Source: Halobacillus sp. Marseille-P3879
GTDB lineage: Bacteria > Bacillota > Bacilli > Bacillales > Halobacillaceae
Length of the DNA: 64,000 bases
NCBI RefSeq assembly: GCF_900240285.1
Contig: NZ_OESS01000003.1
Span: forward strand, 372,001 to 436,000
Reading direction: 5' to 3'
A program made the translations under genes and the position numbers. Positions 8,761-17,828 of the stretch are shown here, in pieces; position 1 is the first letter of the stretch, and each line of letters starts with the position of its first letter. The notes under the pieces are model-generated. The model searched no databases. It was not told the DNA's origin and was given only the letters and a program-made list of their open reading frames with translations.

Positions 8761-10065
8761 ATGAAAAAAACAATAATAACGGGAATAACCTGTCTCATGC
8801 TTGCAGGAGCAGCAGGGTGCAGTGGAGAGGATTCATCTGCAAAAGATCAAGATACGCTTACATGGCTGACAACTTCGGGATATTCTCCAGACGCACCCTC
8901 TGAAGGGACTGCTGATTATATTTCCGAAAAAGTGCAGAAGTTTGAAGAGACTCATCCTGACATGAATATGAAAATAAGCCTGCAGTCGAGTAATATTGAT
9001 GAAGCAATGGCGCGATTGTTAGAGCAGGCTAATACCGGAAGAGCTCCAGATATGGCAGCAATTGATGGGTATATGCTCGACCGTTATATGGAATATTTAC
9101 AGCCTTTAGATGAGCTCATGGAAGAGAGGGGATTGGAGCCGAATGATTTCTTACCATTTGCAGAAGAGGTCATTCGAGGAGAAGATGGACAGATTTACGG
9201 ACTCTACATGAGTACAGATACAAGGATGCTTTACTATAACAAAGAAGTGATTGAAGAACCGCCTGAAACGTGGGAGGAAGTAATAGAGGTTTCTAAAGAG
9301 GTTCAGAAAGAAGGCTATCAAGGGCTGGTACTGCCTGTCGGTATAGGAGAAGGTACCACTGTTACCTCCATCCTGCCTTTGTTTTGGTCTCAAGGTGGAG
9401 AATTAGTCGATGAAGCTGGCAATCCAAGCTTTGGAAAAGGCAAAAACAGAGAAGCCATGATAAAAACCTTTGATACACTATACCGTGCCCGGGAGGAAGG
9501 GGCAATTTCTAAAAGGATGGCAAGCTCTGGTCAGGAGAACGATGCTAATGGAGAAGTAGCCGCTGGCAATACAGCGATGTTTCTTGGGGGAAGCTGGCAG
9601 GCAGCAACGATTGAAGAGACGTTAGGAGACGACTTTGAAAACTGGGAGGTTGCTTCTTTGCCAATGATTGAAGAAGGAGATGAAACGGCATCCAGCGCAG
9701 GGGGATGGGCGTGGGGAATATTTGCAGAGGATCCCGAAAAACAGGAGGCAGCTTTTGATTTTCTAATGGATTCCTTTATTAGTGAGCAAGGTATGGGAGA
9801 GTTTACGTCTCTGCAAGGTTCGCTGCCAGCAAGAGAATCTGTGTATGATTCAGAGTATTATGACCCGGGTCCGTTCAATGATGAGTTTTTAGAATCATTG
9901 GAAACGGAAGCACGGGCAAGACCTGGGGCACCATCCTACAATGAGATTTCAGTACAGCTGCAAACGTCGATTTCTCAAGTGATTTCTGGAAGCAAAGAGC
10001 CTGAACAAGCAGTAGATGATGCTTGGGAAATTGTCACTTTCGGAGAAAGCGAGGATGACAAATGA
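8761..10065 (+). CDS. ABC sugar importer, substrate-binding lipoprotein (family 1)
   Basis: Extracellular binding protein of the MalE/UgpB class. The signal peptide ends in the lipobox-like AAGC with lipidated Cys20, followed by an acidic linker. The mature part shows binding-protein landmarks: APDMAAIDGYM, LQPLDELMEE, IYGLYMSTDTRMLYYNKE, ETWEEVIEVSKEV, GGSWQAATIE and AGGWAWGIF. The gene starts after TTGGAGG and overlaps the first permease gene by four bases. Together with GH38 downstream it probably captures alpha-mannosides; the exact ligand is not readable. Confidence 0.92.
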   Translation: MKKTIITGITCLMLAGAAGCSGEDSSAKDQDTLTWLTTSGYSPDAPSEGTADYISEKVQKFEETHPDMNMKISLQSSNIDEAMARLLEQANTGRAPDMAAIDGYMLDRYMEYLQPLDELMEERGLEPNDFLPFAEEVIRGEDGQIYGLYMSTDTRMLYYNKEVIEEPPETWEEVIEVSKEVQKEGYQGLVLPVGIGEGTTVTSILPLFWSQGGELVDEAGNPSFGKGKNREAMIKTFDTLYRAREEGAISKRMASSGQENDANGEVAAGNTAMFLGGSWQAATIEETLGDDFENWEVASLPMIEEGDETASSAGGWAWGIFAEDPEKQEAAFDFLMDSFISEQGMGEFTSLQGSLPARESVYDSEYYDPGPFNDEFLESLETEARARPGAPSYNEISVQLQTSISQVISGSKEPEQAVDDAWEIVTFGESEDDK

Positions 10066-11000
10066 GCGTACATGATACTGCTGTAAGTCAGGATAAAATG
10101 GATAGACCACTTAAAAAGAAGAAAACAGTATGGGATACACCTTATCCGTGGCTTATTCCGCTGCTGGTCATTTTAACAGCGGTTTTTCTTTATCCTATTA
10201 TTCAGATTGTTCATTTAAGCTTTACAGACGCCAACATGATCCAAATTGGTCATGATTACACCTTTGAATCGTACTTGCGTATGTTCACACTGCCCGGATT
10301 CATCCCTATGATTTCGGCCACAGGCTTCTTTGTGTTTTTTAGTGTAATATTTCAGCTCATTTGCGGATTCATTATTGCCCTGTTGATTGTGCAGGGAGAA
10401 AAAATGAAACTGAGGGGCACGGTTGTTGTGCGTACGTCAGTGTTAGTGGCCTGGGCCATACCTGGCGTCATCATAGGTGTAATATGGGGGATGCTTTATA
10501 ATGAAACAGATGCTGGCATCATTAACTATATGCTTGGAATAGCTGGTATAGGGCCGATTCCGTTTTTATCTGATCCAACAATGGCATTACTATCTGTTAC
10601 TCTTGCAAATATCTGGCGCGGAACTGCATTTAGCATGATTTTAATGTACGCAGGTTTGAAAACGGTTTCAAAGGATTTAATAGAAGCTGCTATCATTGAT
10701 GGGGCTAATGGGTTCCAGCGAATGAAGAGTATTATTTTACCAGCGATGGCGCCGATTATGCTAGTGAACCTTATCATTATCTCCATCGATACTTTTAACA
10801 CCTTTGACATGGTAATGGCCTTAACAAGCGGCGGACCGGGAAATAGTACGGAAGTTATCGCGCTAAGCATTTACACAGCAATTTTTCGGGAATTTAATTT
10901 AGGTGAAGGTGCAGCTACGGCTGTGATGTTATTAATCATAAATGTTGTGATGACAATTATTTACTTGAAAGTGCTCGGCAGAAGGGGGCAGGTGGAATGA
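10062..11000 (+). CDS. ABC sugar importer permease (MalF-like)
   Basis: Inner permease subunit with six predicted membrane segments. A cytoplasmic N-terminal tail rich in Lys/Asp is followed by a first segment (WLIPLLVILTAVFLYPII). The EAA loop that docks the ATPase reads EAAIIDGANGFQRMKSIILP. It starts in the ATGA overlap with the binding-protein gene and its stop overlaps the next permease gene by four bases. No ATPase gene is present in this operon, so a shared MsmX-type ATPase elsewhere must energise transport (inference). Confidence 0.92.
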   Translation: MSVHDTAVSQDKMDRPLKKKKTVWDTPYPWLIPLLVILTAVFLYPIIQIVHLSFTDANMIQIGHDYTFESYLRMFTLPGFIPMISATGFFVFFSVIFQLICGFIIALLIVQGEKMKLRGTVVVRTSVLVAWAIPGVIIGVIWGMLYNETDAGIINYMLGIAGIGPIPFLSDPTMALLSVTLANIWRGTAFSMILMYAGLKTVSKDLIEAAIIDGANGFQRMKSIILPAMAPIMLVNLIIISIDTFNTFDMVMALTSGGPGNSTEVIALSIYTAIFREFNLGEGAATAVMLLIINVVMTIIYLKVLGRRGQVE

Positions 11001-11839
11001 GTAAAGAAAACAAGAGAACATGGACAAAAGCTGGCTTATACTTCAGTTTTTTTCTAGTAGTGATTAGTTTTTTGTTCCCGCTTCTATGGGTGCTGTCTCT
11101 CTCCTTGCAGACACCGTTTGAAGTGTTACAAGTGCCTCCAAATATTATCCCTACAAGCTTTGCTATTGAAAATTATCGAGACGTGCTTGATTCAGCTCCG
11201 GTGTTGCAATATTTATGGAACTCTTTTCGAATTGTTGTTTCAACAGTTGTATTAACCTTGTTAATCGCGATACCAGCTGCATTTGCTTTATCCAGGTACC
11301 AAATGAAATTTAAAAATCACTTGCTTATTGCTATATTAATGACCCAAATGATGTCAGCAGTCGTCATTACAATCCCGATTTATCGTTTATTTGCCAGCTG
11401 GGGGTTATTAAACCAGCTTGGACTGGTTGTTATTGTTTATGTAGCGGCAGTTCTTCCGTTTTCTACGTGGTTCTTAAAAAATTATATTGATACAATTCCA
11501 AAGGATATAGATGAAGCAGCTATTATTGACGGCTGCAATAAATGGCAGATGCTAAGACGTGTTCTGCTTCCGGTTAGTCTGCCTGGCATCGTCTCTGTTG
11601 TAATTATTGTGGCGGTACAAAGCTGGTCTCAATTTGTCATACCATTTATTTTAATTGATGATTCATCTTTATATCCTGTTTCGGTCGGAGTCGTTAATCT
11701 GCAGTCTACTCAAACTCAAATTACGACTCACCTATTAGCGGCGGGAAGCATTATGTCCATCATTCCGGTGGTTATATTGTTTGTGGTACTGCAGCGTTAT
11801 ATCGTAGGGGCTCTTACAAACGGGGCTGTAAAAGGATAA
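10997..11839 (+). CDS. ABC sugar importer permease (MalG-like)
   Basis: Second permease subunit, 280 residues, with six hydrophobic segments and the EAA loop EAAIIDGCNKWQMLRRVLLP near residue 175. The N terminus follows the MalG pattern, with one membrane anchor and then a periplasm-type loop (SLQTPFEVLQVPPNIIP). It forms the heterodimeric channel with the preceding gene product. The alpha-mannosidase gene follows after 37 bp in the same direction, with no terminator between. Confidence 0.92.
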   Translation: MSKENKRTWTKAGLYFSFFLVVISFLFPLLWVLSLSLQTPFEVLQVPPNIIPTSFAIENYRDVLDSAPVLQYLWNSFRIVVSTVVLTLLIAIPAAFALSRYQMKFKNHLLIAILMTQMMSAVVITIPIYRLFASWGLLNQLGLVVIVYVAAVLPFSTWFLKNYIDTIPKDIDEAAIIDGCNKWQMLRRVLLPVSLPGIVSVVIIVAVQSWSQFVIPFILIDDSSLYPVSVGVVNLQSTQTQITTHLLAAGSIMSIIPVVILFVVLQRYIVGALTNGAVKG

Positions 11840-11876
11840 CTGTAATTATCTTCAGTTTGAGAAAGGGTTGATAGAT

Positions 11877-14800
11877 ATGTTTTGGAAACAAGAGAAGCTG
11901 GCGCAGAGAGTAATAGAATTAGAGCCGTATCGTTATAAAGATCACATTCCTGTAGAGCGTTTTGACGCTATTGAAGAATCTCACAGCGAGGAAATAACCA
12001 AAGCCGTTCCTCAGGGAGAACGAAAACCAATGCTTCTAGGGGACCGCTGGGAAGGCAGAGACAAATATATTTGGTTAACCGCAAAGGTTCACATCCCTGA
12101 AAACTGGGAACACGAAACAGTCGTGGGAGTGTTTGACTTTGGGAAAACAGGAGGTGGGCACAACTCTGGTTTTGAATCTCTCTTGTATGTAAACGGTGAA
12201 CCTCTGCAGGCTGTAGACGGCAATCATAAGGAAGTATTTTTCCCCGAAAAGGTGATTGGACAATCACTTCAGTTAGAGTTTCGATTATGGTCAGGACTAG
12301 AAGGAATAAAAGGGAATCACGAGCTGCAGGAGCACCGGCTTCAAACAAGTTTTATTGCCTGCCTTGATAAACAAACGGATGATCTTTACTATACAGCAAA
12401 GGCAGCGCTAGAAACAATAGAAGTGCTGAGCGAATATCACGAAAAACGAGAGCCATTATTACAGGCAGTAGATCGTTCTTTTATTGAAGTTGACTGGCGC
12501 GATCCCGGAAAAGAGGAATTCTACCATTCTATAGAAACTGCGAATAATCTGCTTCAAAAAGAAATACTTGAATTGAAGGACGAACATCCATTAACCGTTA
12601 GAGCTGTAGGGCACACACATATTGACGTTGCCTGGTTATGGCGGCTGAAACATACTAGGGAAAAAGCCGGTCGTTCTTTTACAACCGTTTTGAAATTAAT
12701 GGAACAATACCCCGATTACTGGTTTGTACAAACGCAGCCCCAGTTATATGAATATATTCAACAAGATTACCCGGAGATTTTTAAAAAAATAAAAAATAAT
12801 ATTCACGATGGCCGTTGGGAAGCAGGCGGTGCGATGTGGTTAGAAGCAGATTGCAATATTCCATCAGGGGAGTCTCTCACCCGGCAGATTTTATACGGGC
12901 AGCAGTTTTTAACAGACGAATTAGAAGTATCCCCATGCCGGTATCTTTGGCTTCCGGACGTTTTTGGTTACTCGTGGGCACTTCCACAAATCTTAAAGAA
13001 ATCAGGTATCGATACCTTTATTACGACAAAAATAAGCTGGAATCAATATAACCGTATGCCACATGACACGTTTGTGTGGAAAGGGATCGATGGAAGTGAA
13101 GTATTAGCTCATTTTATTACTACTCCGGACGGGTCTGAGAAATATACCTATAACGGAGAGATAGAAGCAAGAAGCATTCAGGGCATATGGGATCAGTACA
13201 GGGATCGTGCCTTTAACGATGAACTGCTGCTATCGTATGGATACGGAGACGGTGGAGGAGGGGTGAACCGTGATATGCTGGAAAATATCCGTCGTCTAGA
13301 TGCCATGCCCGGCATTCCAAATGTAAAAACCGGGAGGGTCGATGACTTTCTTGAAGGTTTACATCAACGCGTCAAGGAGACCGATCAGTACGTACACAAG
13401 TGGGACGGGGAACTCTATTTAGAATATCATCGGGGCACATATACGAGCCAGGCCTATAATAAAAAAATGAACAGAACAGCAGAACTGCAGTATCGCAGGG
13501 CAGAATGGCTGGATACCCTGGCTTTTTTGAAAACTAAAGAATGGAATAAGGCAAGATTTCACCGTTTCCATGAAGGGTGGAAAATTATCCTTAGAAATCA
13601 GTTTCACGATATCATTCCAGGTTCCTCCATTAAAGAAGTGTACGAAGACAGTACAAGGGAATATGCAGAGGCGCTGGAGCTTGCATCTACCAATGAACGG
13701 GAAGTGCTGGAAGAACTGCTTCATGATAACGAAAATACATGGACTGTTTTTAATCCTGCTTCTCATCAAAGGTCGGTTCTGGTGGAAATACCAGCTAGGG
13801 AAGGAAGCTGGAAGGACAGTGACGGAAAAGAGTTAATAGTCCAGAAAGAAACAGGAGGGGAAAAGGATTTACTCCTTGTTCCTGCCGTACCAGCATTAGG
13901 GTATAAAACGATTGGTTTACATTCAACTAAAACCTACCCAGAACGTTCTCCCTTTCAATATTCCAGTGGTCGTCTATCAACACCATTTTATGATATTGAG
14001 TGGAACGAGCAGGGGCAGCTCAGCAGCATTTATGATAAGGATCATGCCAAGGAGGTATTATCCGCTCCTGCAAATGTTTTGGAGGTATTTGAGGATAAGC
14101 CAATGGCGTATGACGCATGGGATATTGATATATTTTATAAGGAAAAATGTTATCCGGTAACAGAGTTAGAGAAGATGGAACTGGTGGAGGCAGGAAGACT
14201 TCGAGCAGTGATAGAGATGCGCTGGCGCTATCAAACTTCTACAATTCGACAACGATTTATAGTATATTCTCATTCTCGTCGGTTGGATTTTGAAACCGTA
14301 CTAGATTGGCATGAACAGCAGCAATTATTAAAAGCTGCGTTTCCGGTAAACATTCGCTCCAACGAAGCTACGTATGATATTCAGTACGGTAACGTAAAAC
14401 GCCCTACGCACTGGAACACGAGCTGGGATATGGCAAGATTTGAGACCGTAGGGCATCAATGGGCGGATATCTCAGAAAGAGCCTATGGAGTAAGTCTTTT
14501 AAATAATTGCAAATACGGTTATGACATTAAGGATAATATTATGAAATTGACATTGCTGAAGTCAGCTATTCAACCTGATCCGACTCAAGATCAAGGAGAG
14601 CACCTCTTCTCTTACAGTCTCTATCCTCATAAAGGCGATTGGTTTGAAGGGAATACGGTCCAGGAAGGTATGGATTTAAACATTCCTCCTATTATAACGA
14701 AGGGCACTACGGAAAAAAGCCCATACTGCTTCCTCCAGCCCGAAGCCTCTAATATTACGGTGGATGCAGTGAAACAATCAGAAGAAGGAAATGCCGTCAT

Positions 14801-14981
14801 AGTACGATGTCATGAACATGGAGGGATCAGAGGCCCCGTTACGTTTAAGAGTGATCACCCTCTTGAGGGCATCATAGAGTGTAACCTTCTGGAACAAGAA
14901 CTTGAGGAAGAGAAACATGTAGATGGTCAGCTTGTACTTGAATTTCATCCTTATGAAATAAAGACTATAAAGCTAAAGTAA
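11877..14981 (+). CDS. GH38 alpha-mannosidase, cytoplasmic
   Basis: Cleaves alpha-linked mannose from imported glycans. The GH38 catalytic domain starts near residue 240 with the zinc-binding GHTHIDVAWLW (His248, Asp250 from the chosen start). The presumed nucleophile is Asp325 in AMWLEADCNIPSGE. Further family blocks are RYLWLPDVFGYSWALPQ, YGYGDGGGG and ILRNQFHDIIPGSSI. The C-terminal half is the usual beta-sandwich. At about 1034 residues it matches the bacterial/cytosolic type of alpha-mannosidase. A TTG codon nine bases upstream is in frame, but GAAAGGG is ideally spaced for the ATG chosen here. There is no signal peptide, so it acts on sugars brought in by the importer encoded just upstream. 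Confidence 0.94.
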   Translation: MFWKQEKLAQRVIELEPYRYKDHIPVERFDAIEESHSEEITKAVPQGERKPMLLGDRWEGRDKYIWLTAKVHIPENWEHETVVGVFDFGKTGGGHNSGFESLLYVNGEPLQAVDGNHKEVFFPEKVIGQSLQLEFRLWSGLEGIKGNHELQEHRLQTSFIACLDKQTDDLYYTAKAALETIEVLSEYHEKREPLLQAVDRSFIEVDWRDPGKEEFYHSIETANNLLQKEILELKDEHPLTVRAVGHTHIDVAWLWRLKHTREKAGRSFTTVLKLMEQYPDYWFVQTQPQLYEYIQQDYPEIFKKIKNNIHDGRWEAGGAMWLEADCNIPSGESLTRQILYGQQFLTDELEVSPCRYLWLPDVFGYSWALPQILKKSGIDTFITTKISWNQYNRMPHDTFVWKGIDGSEVLAHFITTPDGSEKYTYNGEIEARSIQGIWDQYRDRAFNDELLLSYGYGDGGGGVNRDMLENIRRLDAMPGIPNVKTGRVDDFLEGLHQRVKETDQYVHKWDGELYLEYHRGTYTSQAYNKKMNRTAELQYRRAEWLDTLAFLKTKEWNKARFHRFHEGWKIILRNQFHDIIPGSSIKEVYEDSTREYAEALELASTNEREVLEELLHDNENTWTVFNPASHQRSVLVEIPAREGSWKDSDGKELIVQKETGGEKDLLLVPAVPALGYKTIGLHSTKTYPERSPFQYSSGRLSTPFYDIEWNEQGQLSSIYDKDHAKEVLSAPANVLEVFEDKPMAYDAWDIDIFYKEKCYPVTELEKMELVEAGRLRAVIEMRWRYQTSTIRQRFIVYSHSRRLDFETVLDWHEQQQLLKAAFPVNIRSNEATYDIQYGNVKRPTHWNTSWDMARFETVGHQWADISERAYGVSLLNNCKYGYDIKDNIMKLTLLKSAIQPDPTQDQGEHLFSYSLYPHKGDWFEGNTVQEGMDLNIPPIITKGTTEKSPYCFLQPEASNITVDAVKQSEEGNAVIVRCHEHGGIRGPVTFKSDHPLEGIIECNLLEQELEEEKHVDGQLVLEFHPYEIKTIKLK

Positions 14982-15017
14982 AAGATCAAGAATTTCAATA
15001 GGCTTTCCTTGGGAGCC

Positions 15018-15061
15018 TTTAAGAAGTAAGAGGCTAGTAACGTCGTCTCTTGCTTCTTAAA
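15018..15061 (+). terminator. Strong hairpin after the alpha-mannosidase gene
   Basis: TTTAAGAAGTAAGAG (15018-15032) pairs over 15 bp with CTCTTGCTTCTTAAA (15047-15061), with one G-T wobble and a 14-nt loop. The A-rich 5' and T-rich 3' flanks fit a bidirectional terminator, though the T run after the stem is weak. Confidence 0.6.
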
Positions 15062-15162
15062 TTATCTGGAGCGATTGTTAACTGGAGGGCTCCCTTCATT
15101 TTAGTTGAAGTACTTTTTATAAGATTTTTTAATTATATAAATGTTGAGTTTAAGGTTCCAGA

Positions 15163-15339
15163 GTGCAAGAAGTAGAAAAGCAATACGATGTGGAGCTTTC
15201 AATAAGCGGACTTAAAAAGAAGACAAACGTGATTTTAAACCTAATATCAACAGCATCATTTCACATAGCCTTCTTTGTAGTGGGAAAGATGTTCCCTCGA
15301 CTGTATGCTAAGCTAATGAAAAAAGGAGGCAGTTTATGA
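15163..15339 (+). CDS. Short unidentified ORF, possible 3' remnant of a lost gene
   Basis: A 58-codon frame begins with GTG and ends in a TGA that overlaps the ATG of the oxidoreductase gene (ATGA). The product has a hydrophilic N-terminal part (EVEKQYDVEL), a hydrophobic stretch (FHIAFFVVGKMF) and a basic tail. I do not recognise it. There is no ribosome binding site before the GTG, so it may be the surviving end of a truncated gene whose translation was once coupled to the next gene. The rest of this 354-bp gap holds only the terminator described upstream. Confidence 0.25.
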   Translation: MQEVEKQYDVELSISGLKKKTNVILNLISTASFHIAFFVVGKMFPRLYAKLMKKGGSL

Positions 15340-16352
15340 AAAATCATAAAATCATTCTGGCGGGATGCGGAACGATGGCTCATACATGGTTAGACTACGC
15401 TTCTAATCGTAATAGCGCAGAGATTGTAGGGTTTGTTGATGTAAATGCAGCAACAGCAAAAGCATTAGCTGAGAGACGAAGCTTACAAGTCCCTGTTTTC
15501 ACTGATCTTTCCGACGCCCTTGACCAGACGGATGCCAGCCTTGTTTTTGATGTGACTATACCAGCTGCTCACAAACAAGTGGTGACGACAGCACTTGAAA
15601 GAGGCTGTCATGTATTTGGAGAGAAACCGATGGCTGAATCTTTGAAAGATGCAAGAGAAGTAGTAAAGACAGCCCAGCGAACCGGATTGAACTATTTTGT
15701 AATGCAAAACCGCAGATACCAAAAAGAAATACGAGCGTTTAAACAACTGTTAGCCACCCAGACGATCGGTCAGGTAGGGTCGATCCACGCTGACTTTTTC
15801 CTGGGACCTCACTTTGGAGGTTTTCGTGAAGCTATGGAAAGCCCGCTCATTATGGATATGGCCATACATACATTCGACCAGGCACGATTTCTTACGGGAG
15901 CTGATGCGGTTTCTGTGTATTGTCACGAATATAATCCGCCCGGCTCTTGGTATGAAGGCAATTCATCGGCTGTCTGTATTTTTGAGATGAGTGACGGCTC
16001 CGTATTTACCTATCGTGGCTCGTGGTCGGCTGTTGGTCACTCAACTTCGTGGGAATCGGACTGGCGAGTGACAGGAAGTAAAGGGACGGCCCGGTGGAAT
16101 GGCAGCGACAATCCTGTTTGTGAGGTTATCGATAAGTCTCGTGATCACGGTTTTATGGATCACGTGAAAGTGATAGAACCAGCGAGTACATGGCCAGGGC
16201 AAGAAGGGCATTTCGGCTGCCTGGATGAAATGTTCTCCGCTCTCGAAGAAGAGCGGCTAGCAGAAACGGATTGCCAGGATAACTTTAAAAGTATGTCAAT
16301 GGTGTTTAAGGCAATGGAAAGTGCAGGGTCTGGAAAGAAAATTTTCTTTTAA
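15336..16352 (+). CDS. Gfo/Idh/MocA-family NAD(P)-dependent oxidoreductase
   Basis: The N-terminal Rossmann fold begins at residue 4 (KIILAGCGTMAHTW). The catalytic-lysine motif of the family is GEKPMAESL near residues 93-101, and a substrate-side block IMDMAIHTFDQARFL follows near 170. The length (338) is standard. Members oxidise or epimerise sugars, inositols or sugar acids. Lying after the alpha-mannosidase gene it may process the released sugar or a related polyol, but the substrate is not predictable. The start is well supported by AAAAGGAGG six bases upstream. Confidence 0.85.
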   Translation: MKNHKIILAGCGTMAHTWLDYASNRNSAEIVGFVDVNAATAKALAERRSLQVPVFTDLSDALDQTDASLVFDVTIPAAHKQVVTTALERGCHVFGEKPMAESLKDAREVVKTAQRTGLNYFVMQNRRYQKEIRAFKQLLATQTIGQVGSIHADFFLGPHFGGFREAMESPLIMDMAIHTFDQARFLTGADAVSVYCHEYNPPGSWYEGNSSAVCIFEMSDGSVFTYRGSWSAVGHSTSWESDWRVTGSKGTARWNGSDNPVCEVIDKSRDHGFMDHVKVIEPASTWPGQEGHFGCLDEMFSALEEERLAETDCQDNFKSMSMVFKAMESAGSGKKIFF

Positions 16353-16363
16353 TTCAGAGCAGC

Positions 16364-16407
16364 AAAGCCTCTTATACGTTCATTTAGAACGTTTGAGAGG
16401 CTTTTTA
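16364..16407 (+). terminator. Terminator after the oxidoreductase gene
   Basis: AAAGCCTCT (16364-16372) pairs with AGAGGCTTT (16396-16404), with a nested ACGTTC/GAACGT stem, and is followed by a T-rich tract. Confidence 0.85.
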
Positions 16408-16505
16408 TTTTCGGTCAATTATGTAACATGCATCCATTATATAAATTTTCAAAAAAATTATTGTGTTCATCTCCAGGCTTTGATAGTATATTAATTAACA
16501 TACAA

Positions 16506-16522
16506 TGTTAGAAAATATAACA
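16506..16522 (+). promoter_or_regulatory. GlnR/TnrA box in front of the ammonium transporter gene
   Basis: TGTTAGAAAATATAACA matches the GlnR/TnrA consensus TGTNAN7TNACA at every fixed position. It lies only 20 bp before the start codon, overlapping the 5' untranslated region. This links the operon to nitrogen control. Its closeness to the start codon is more compatible with repression than with the far-upstream activation known for nrgAB in Bacillus subtilis. Confidence 0.8.
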
Positions 16523-16541
16523 TGAAGGAGACGGAAATAAT

Positions 16542-17804
16542 ATGGATGCTGCTTTTTTGATGAACAACTTATGGATTATTGTCTGTACGGTACTTGTTTT
16601 GCTGATGCAGGGTGGATTTATTTTACTTGAGGCTGGTTCGACGAGAATGAAGAACGCTGGTCATATCGCAGGTAAGACGGTATTTACAGTGGGCATTGTA
16701 TCGCTTGTATTCTGGGCGGTAGGCTATGGGCTAATCTATGGTGAAGGTAATGCTGTTATAGGTTTTTCTGATTTCTTTTATGGTGATGCTTCTACGATGG
16801 GAGAAGGGCTGGCAGGATCAGTTGATTTCATGTTCCAGCTTGCATTTGCGGCAATTGCGATGACCGTTGCTTTTGGTGGTTTTGCTGAGCGGGCGAAATT
16901 GATTGCTTATGTGATTTTTGCTTTATTGTTTTCGGTTGTCATTTACCCGGTGATTGCTCACTGGATCTGGGGAGGCGGCTGGCTGGCTGATCACGGGAAG
17001 CAGGATTTTGCGGGATCTACAGTCGTTCATTTAACAGGTGCAATGGCTGCGCTTGCGGCGACGATTATACTTAAACCGCGTATTGGGAAATACAATAAAG
17101 ATGGTTCCTCGAATGAAATTGCAGGCCACAACCAGGTATTTACAGCGTTAGGTGTGCTGCTCTTATGGGTCGGCTGGTTCGGATTTAACGCAGGGAGTAC
17201 CTTTGGCGTGGAAGATGCGTTCTTTGGTTACGTTGCTCTCAATACGCAATTAGCAGCTGGTGCCGGGGCTATTGGTGCGATGCTGATGGTATGGGCGGTA
17301 TCTGGTAAAGCCGATGTACCGACAACGTTGAATGGAGCGTTGGCGGGACTTGTGGCCATTACAGCGTCTTGTGCATTTGTAGAGCCTTGGGCAGCTGTAC
17401 TTATAGGGTTAATTGGTGGAGCTTTCGTATTCTTTAGTATGAGATTCTTTGATAAGAAAAAAATTGACGACCCGATTTTTGCGCTTTCTGTTCACGGAAC
17501 CGTGGGTATATGGGGAACGTTATCCAATGGACTGTTTGCTACGCCGGAATTAGCTTCTGTCGGAAGGCCGGGATTGTTTTACGGCGGTGGCTTTGAGCAG
17601 CTTGGTGTGCAGCTATTAGGAGTGGTGGCCTGCGGACTTTATGCGTTTATTGTTTCCTGGATTATCCTGAAGGTGATGGATAAAACAATGGGAAGCATCC
17701 GTGTCACGGAAGAAGAAGAAATTATGGGTCTTGATATTAGTGAACACGGGGGATATGGTTACCCGGAAAACCTCACCTCATCTCATAGTAAAACGGGAGC
17801 TTAA
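16542..17804 (+). CDS. amt: Ammonium transporter (Amt/NrgA family)
   Basis: Ammonium/ammonia channel with 11 predicted membrane segments. Family signatures are LMQGGFILLEAGSTR near residue 22, DFAGSTVVHLTGAMAALAA near residue 160 with the twin-His pore region, LLWVGWFGFNAGS near residue 207, and SVHGTVGIWG near residue 315 carrying the second pore His. The C-terminal tail is cytoplasmic and acidic. At 420 residues it is a single-domain Amt. No PII (GlnK/NrgB) gene follows; instead two genes for a nucleotidyltransferase and an exonuclease are cotranscribed. Confidence 0.96.
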   Translation: MDAAFLMNNLWIIVCTVLVLLMQGGFILLEAGSTRMKNAGHIAGKTVFTVGIVSLVFWAVGYGLIYGEGNAVIGFSDFFYGDASTMGEGLAGSVDFMFQLAFAAIAMTVAFGGFAERAKLIAYVIFALLFSVVIYPVIAHWIWGGGWLADHGKQDFAGSTVVHLTGAMAALAATIILKPRIGKYNKDGSSNEIAGHNQVFTALGVLLLWVGWFGFNAGSTFGVEDAFFGYVALNTQLAAGAGAIGAMLMVWAVSGKADVPTTLNGALAGLVAITASCAFVEPWAAVLIGLIGGAFVFFSMRFFDKKKIDDPIFALSVHGTVGIWGTLSNGLFATPELASVGRPGLFYGGGFEQLGVQLLGVVACGLYAFIVSWIILKVMDKTMGSIRVTEEEEIMGLDISEHGGYGYPENLTSSHSKTGA

Positions 17805-17828
17805 ACACGTGAAAAGGAATGGATAGGT

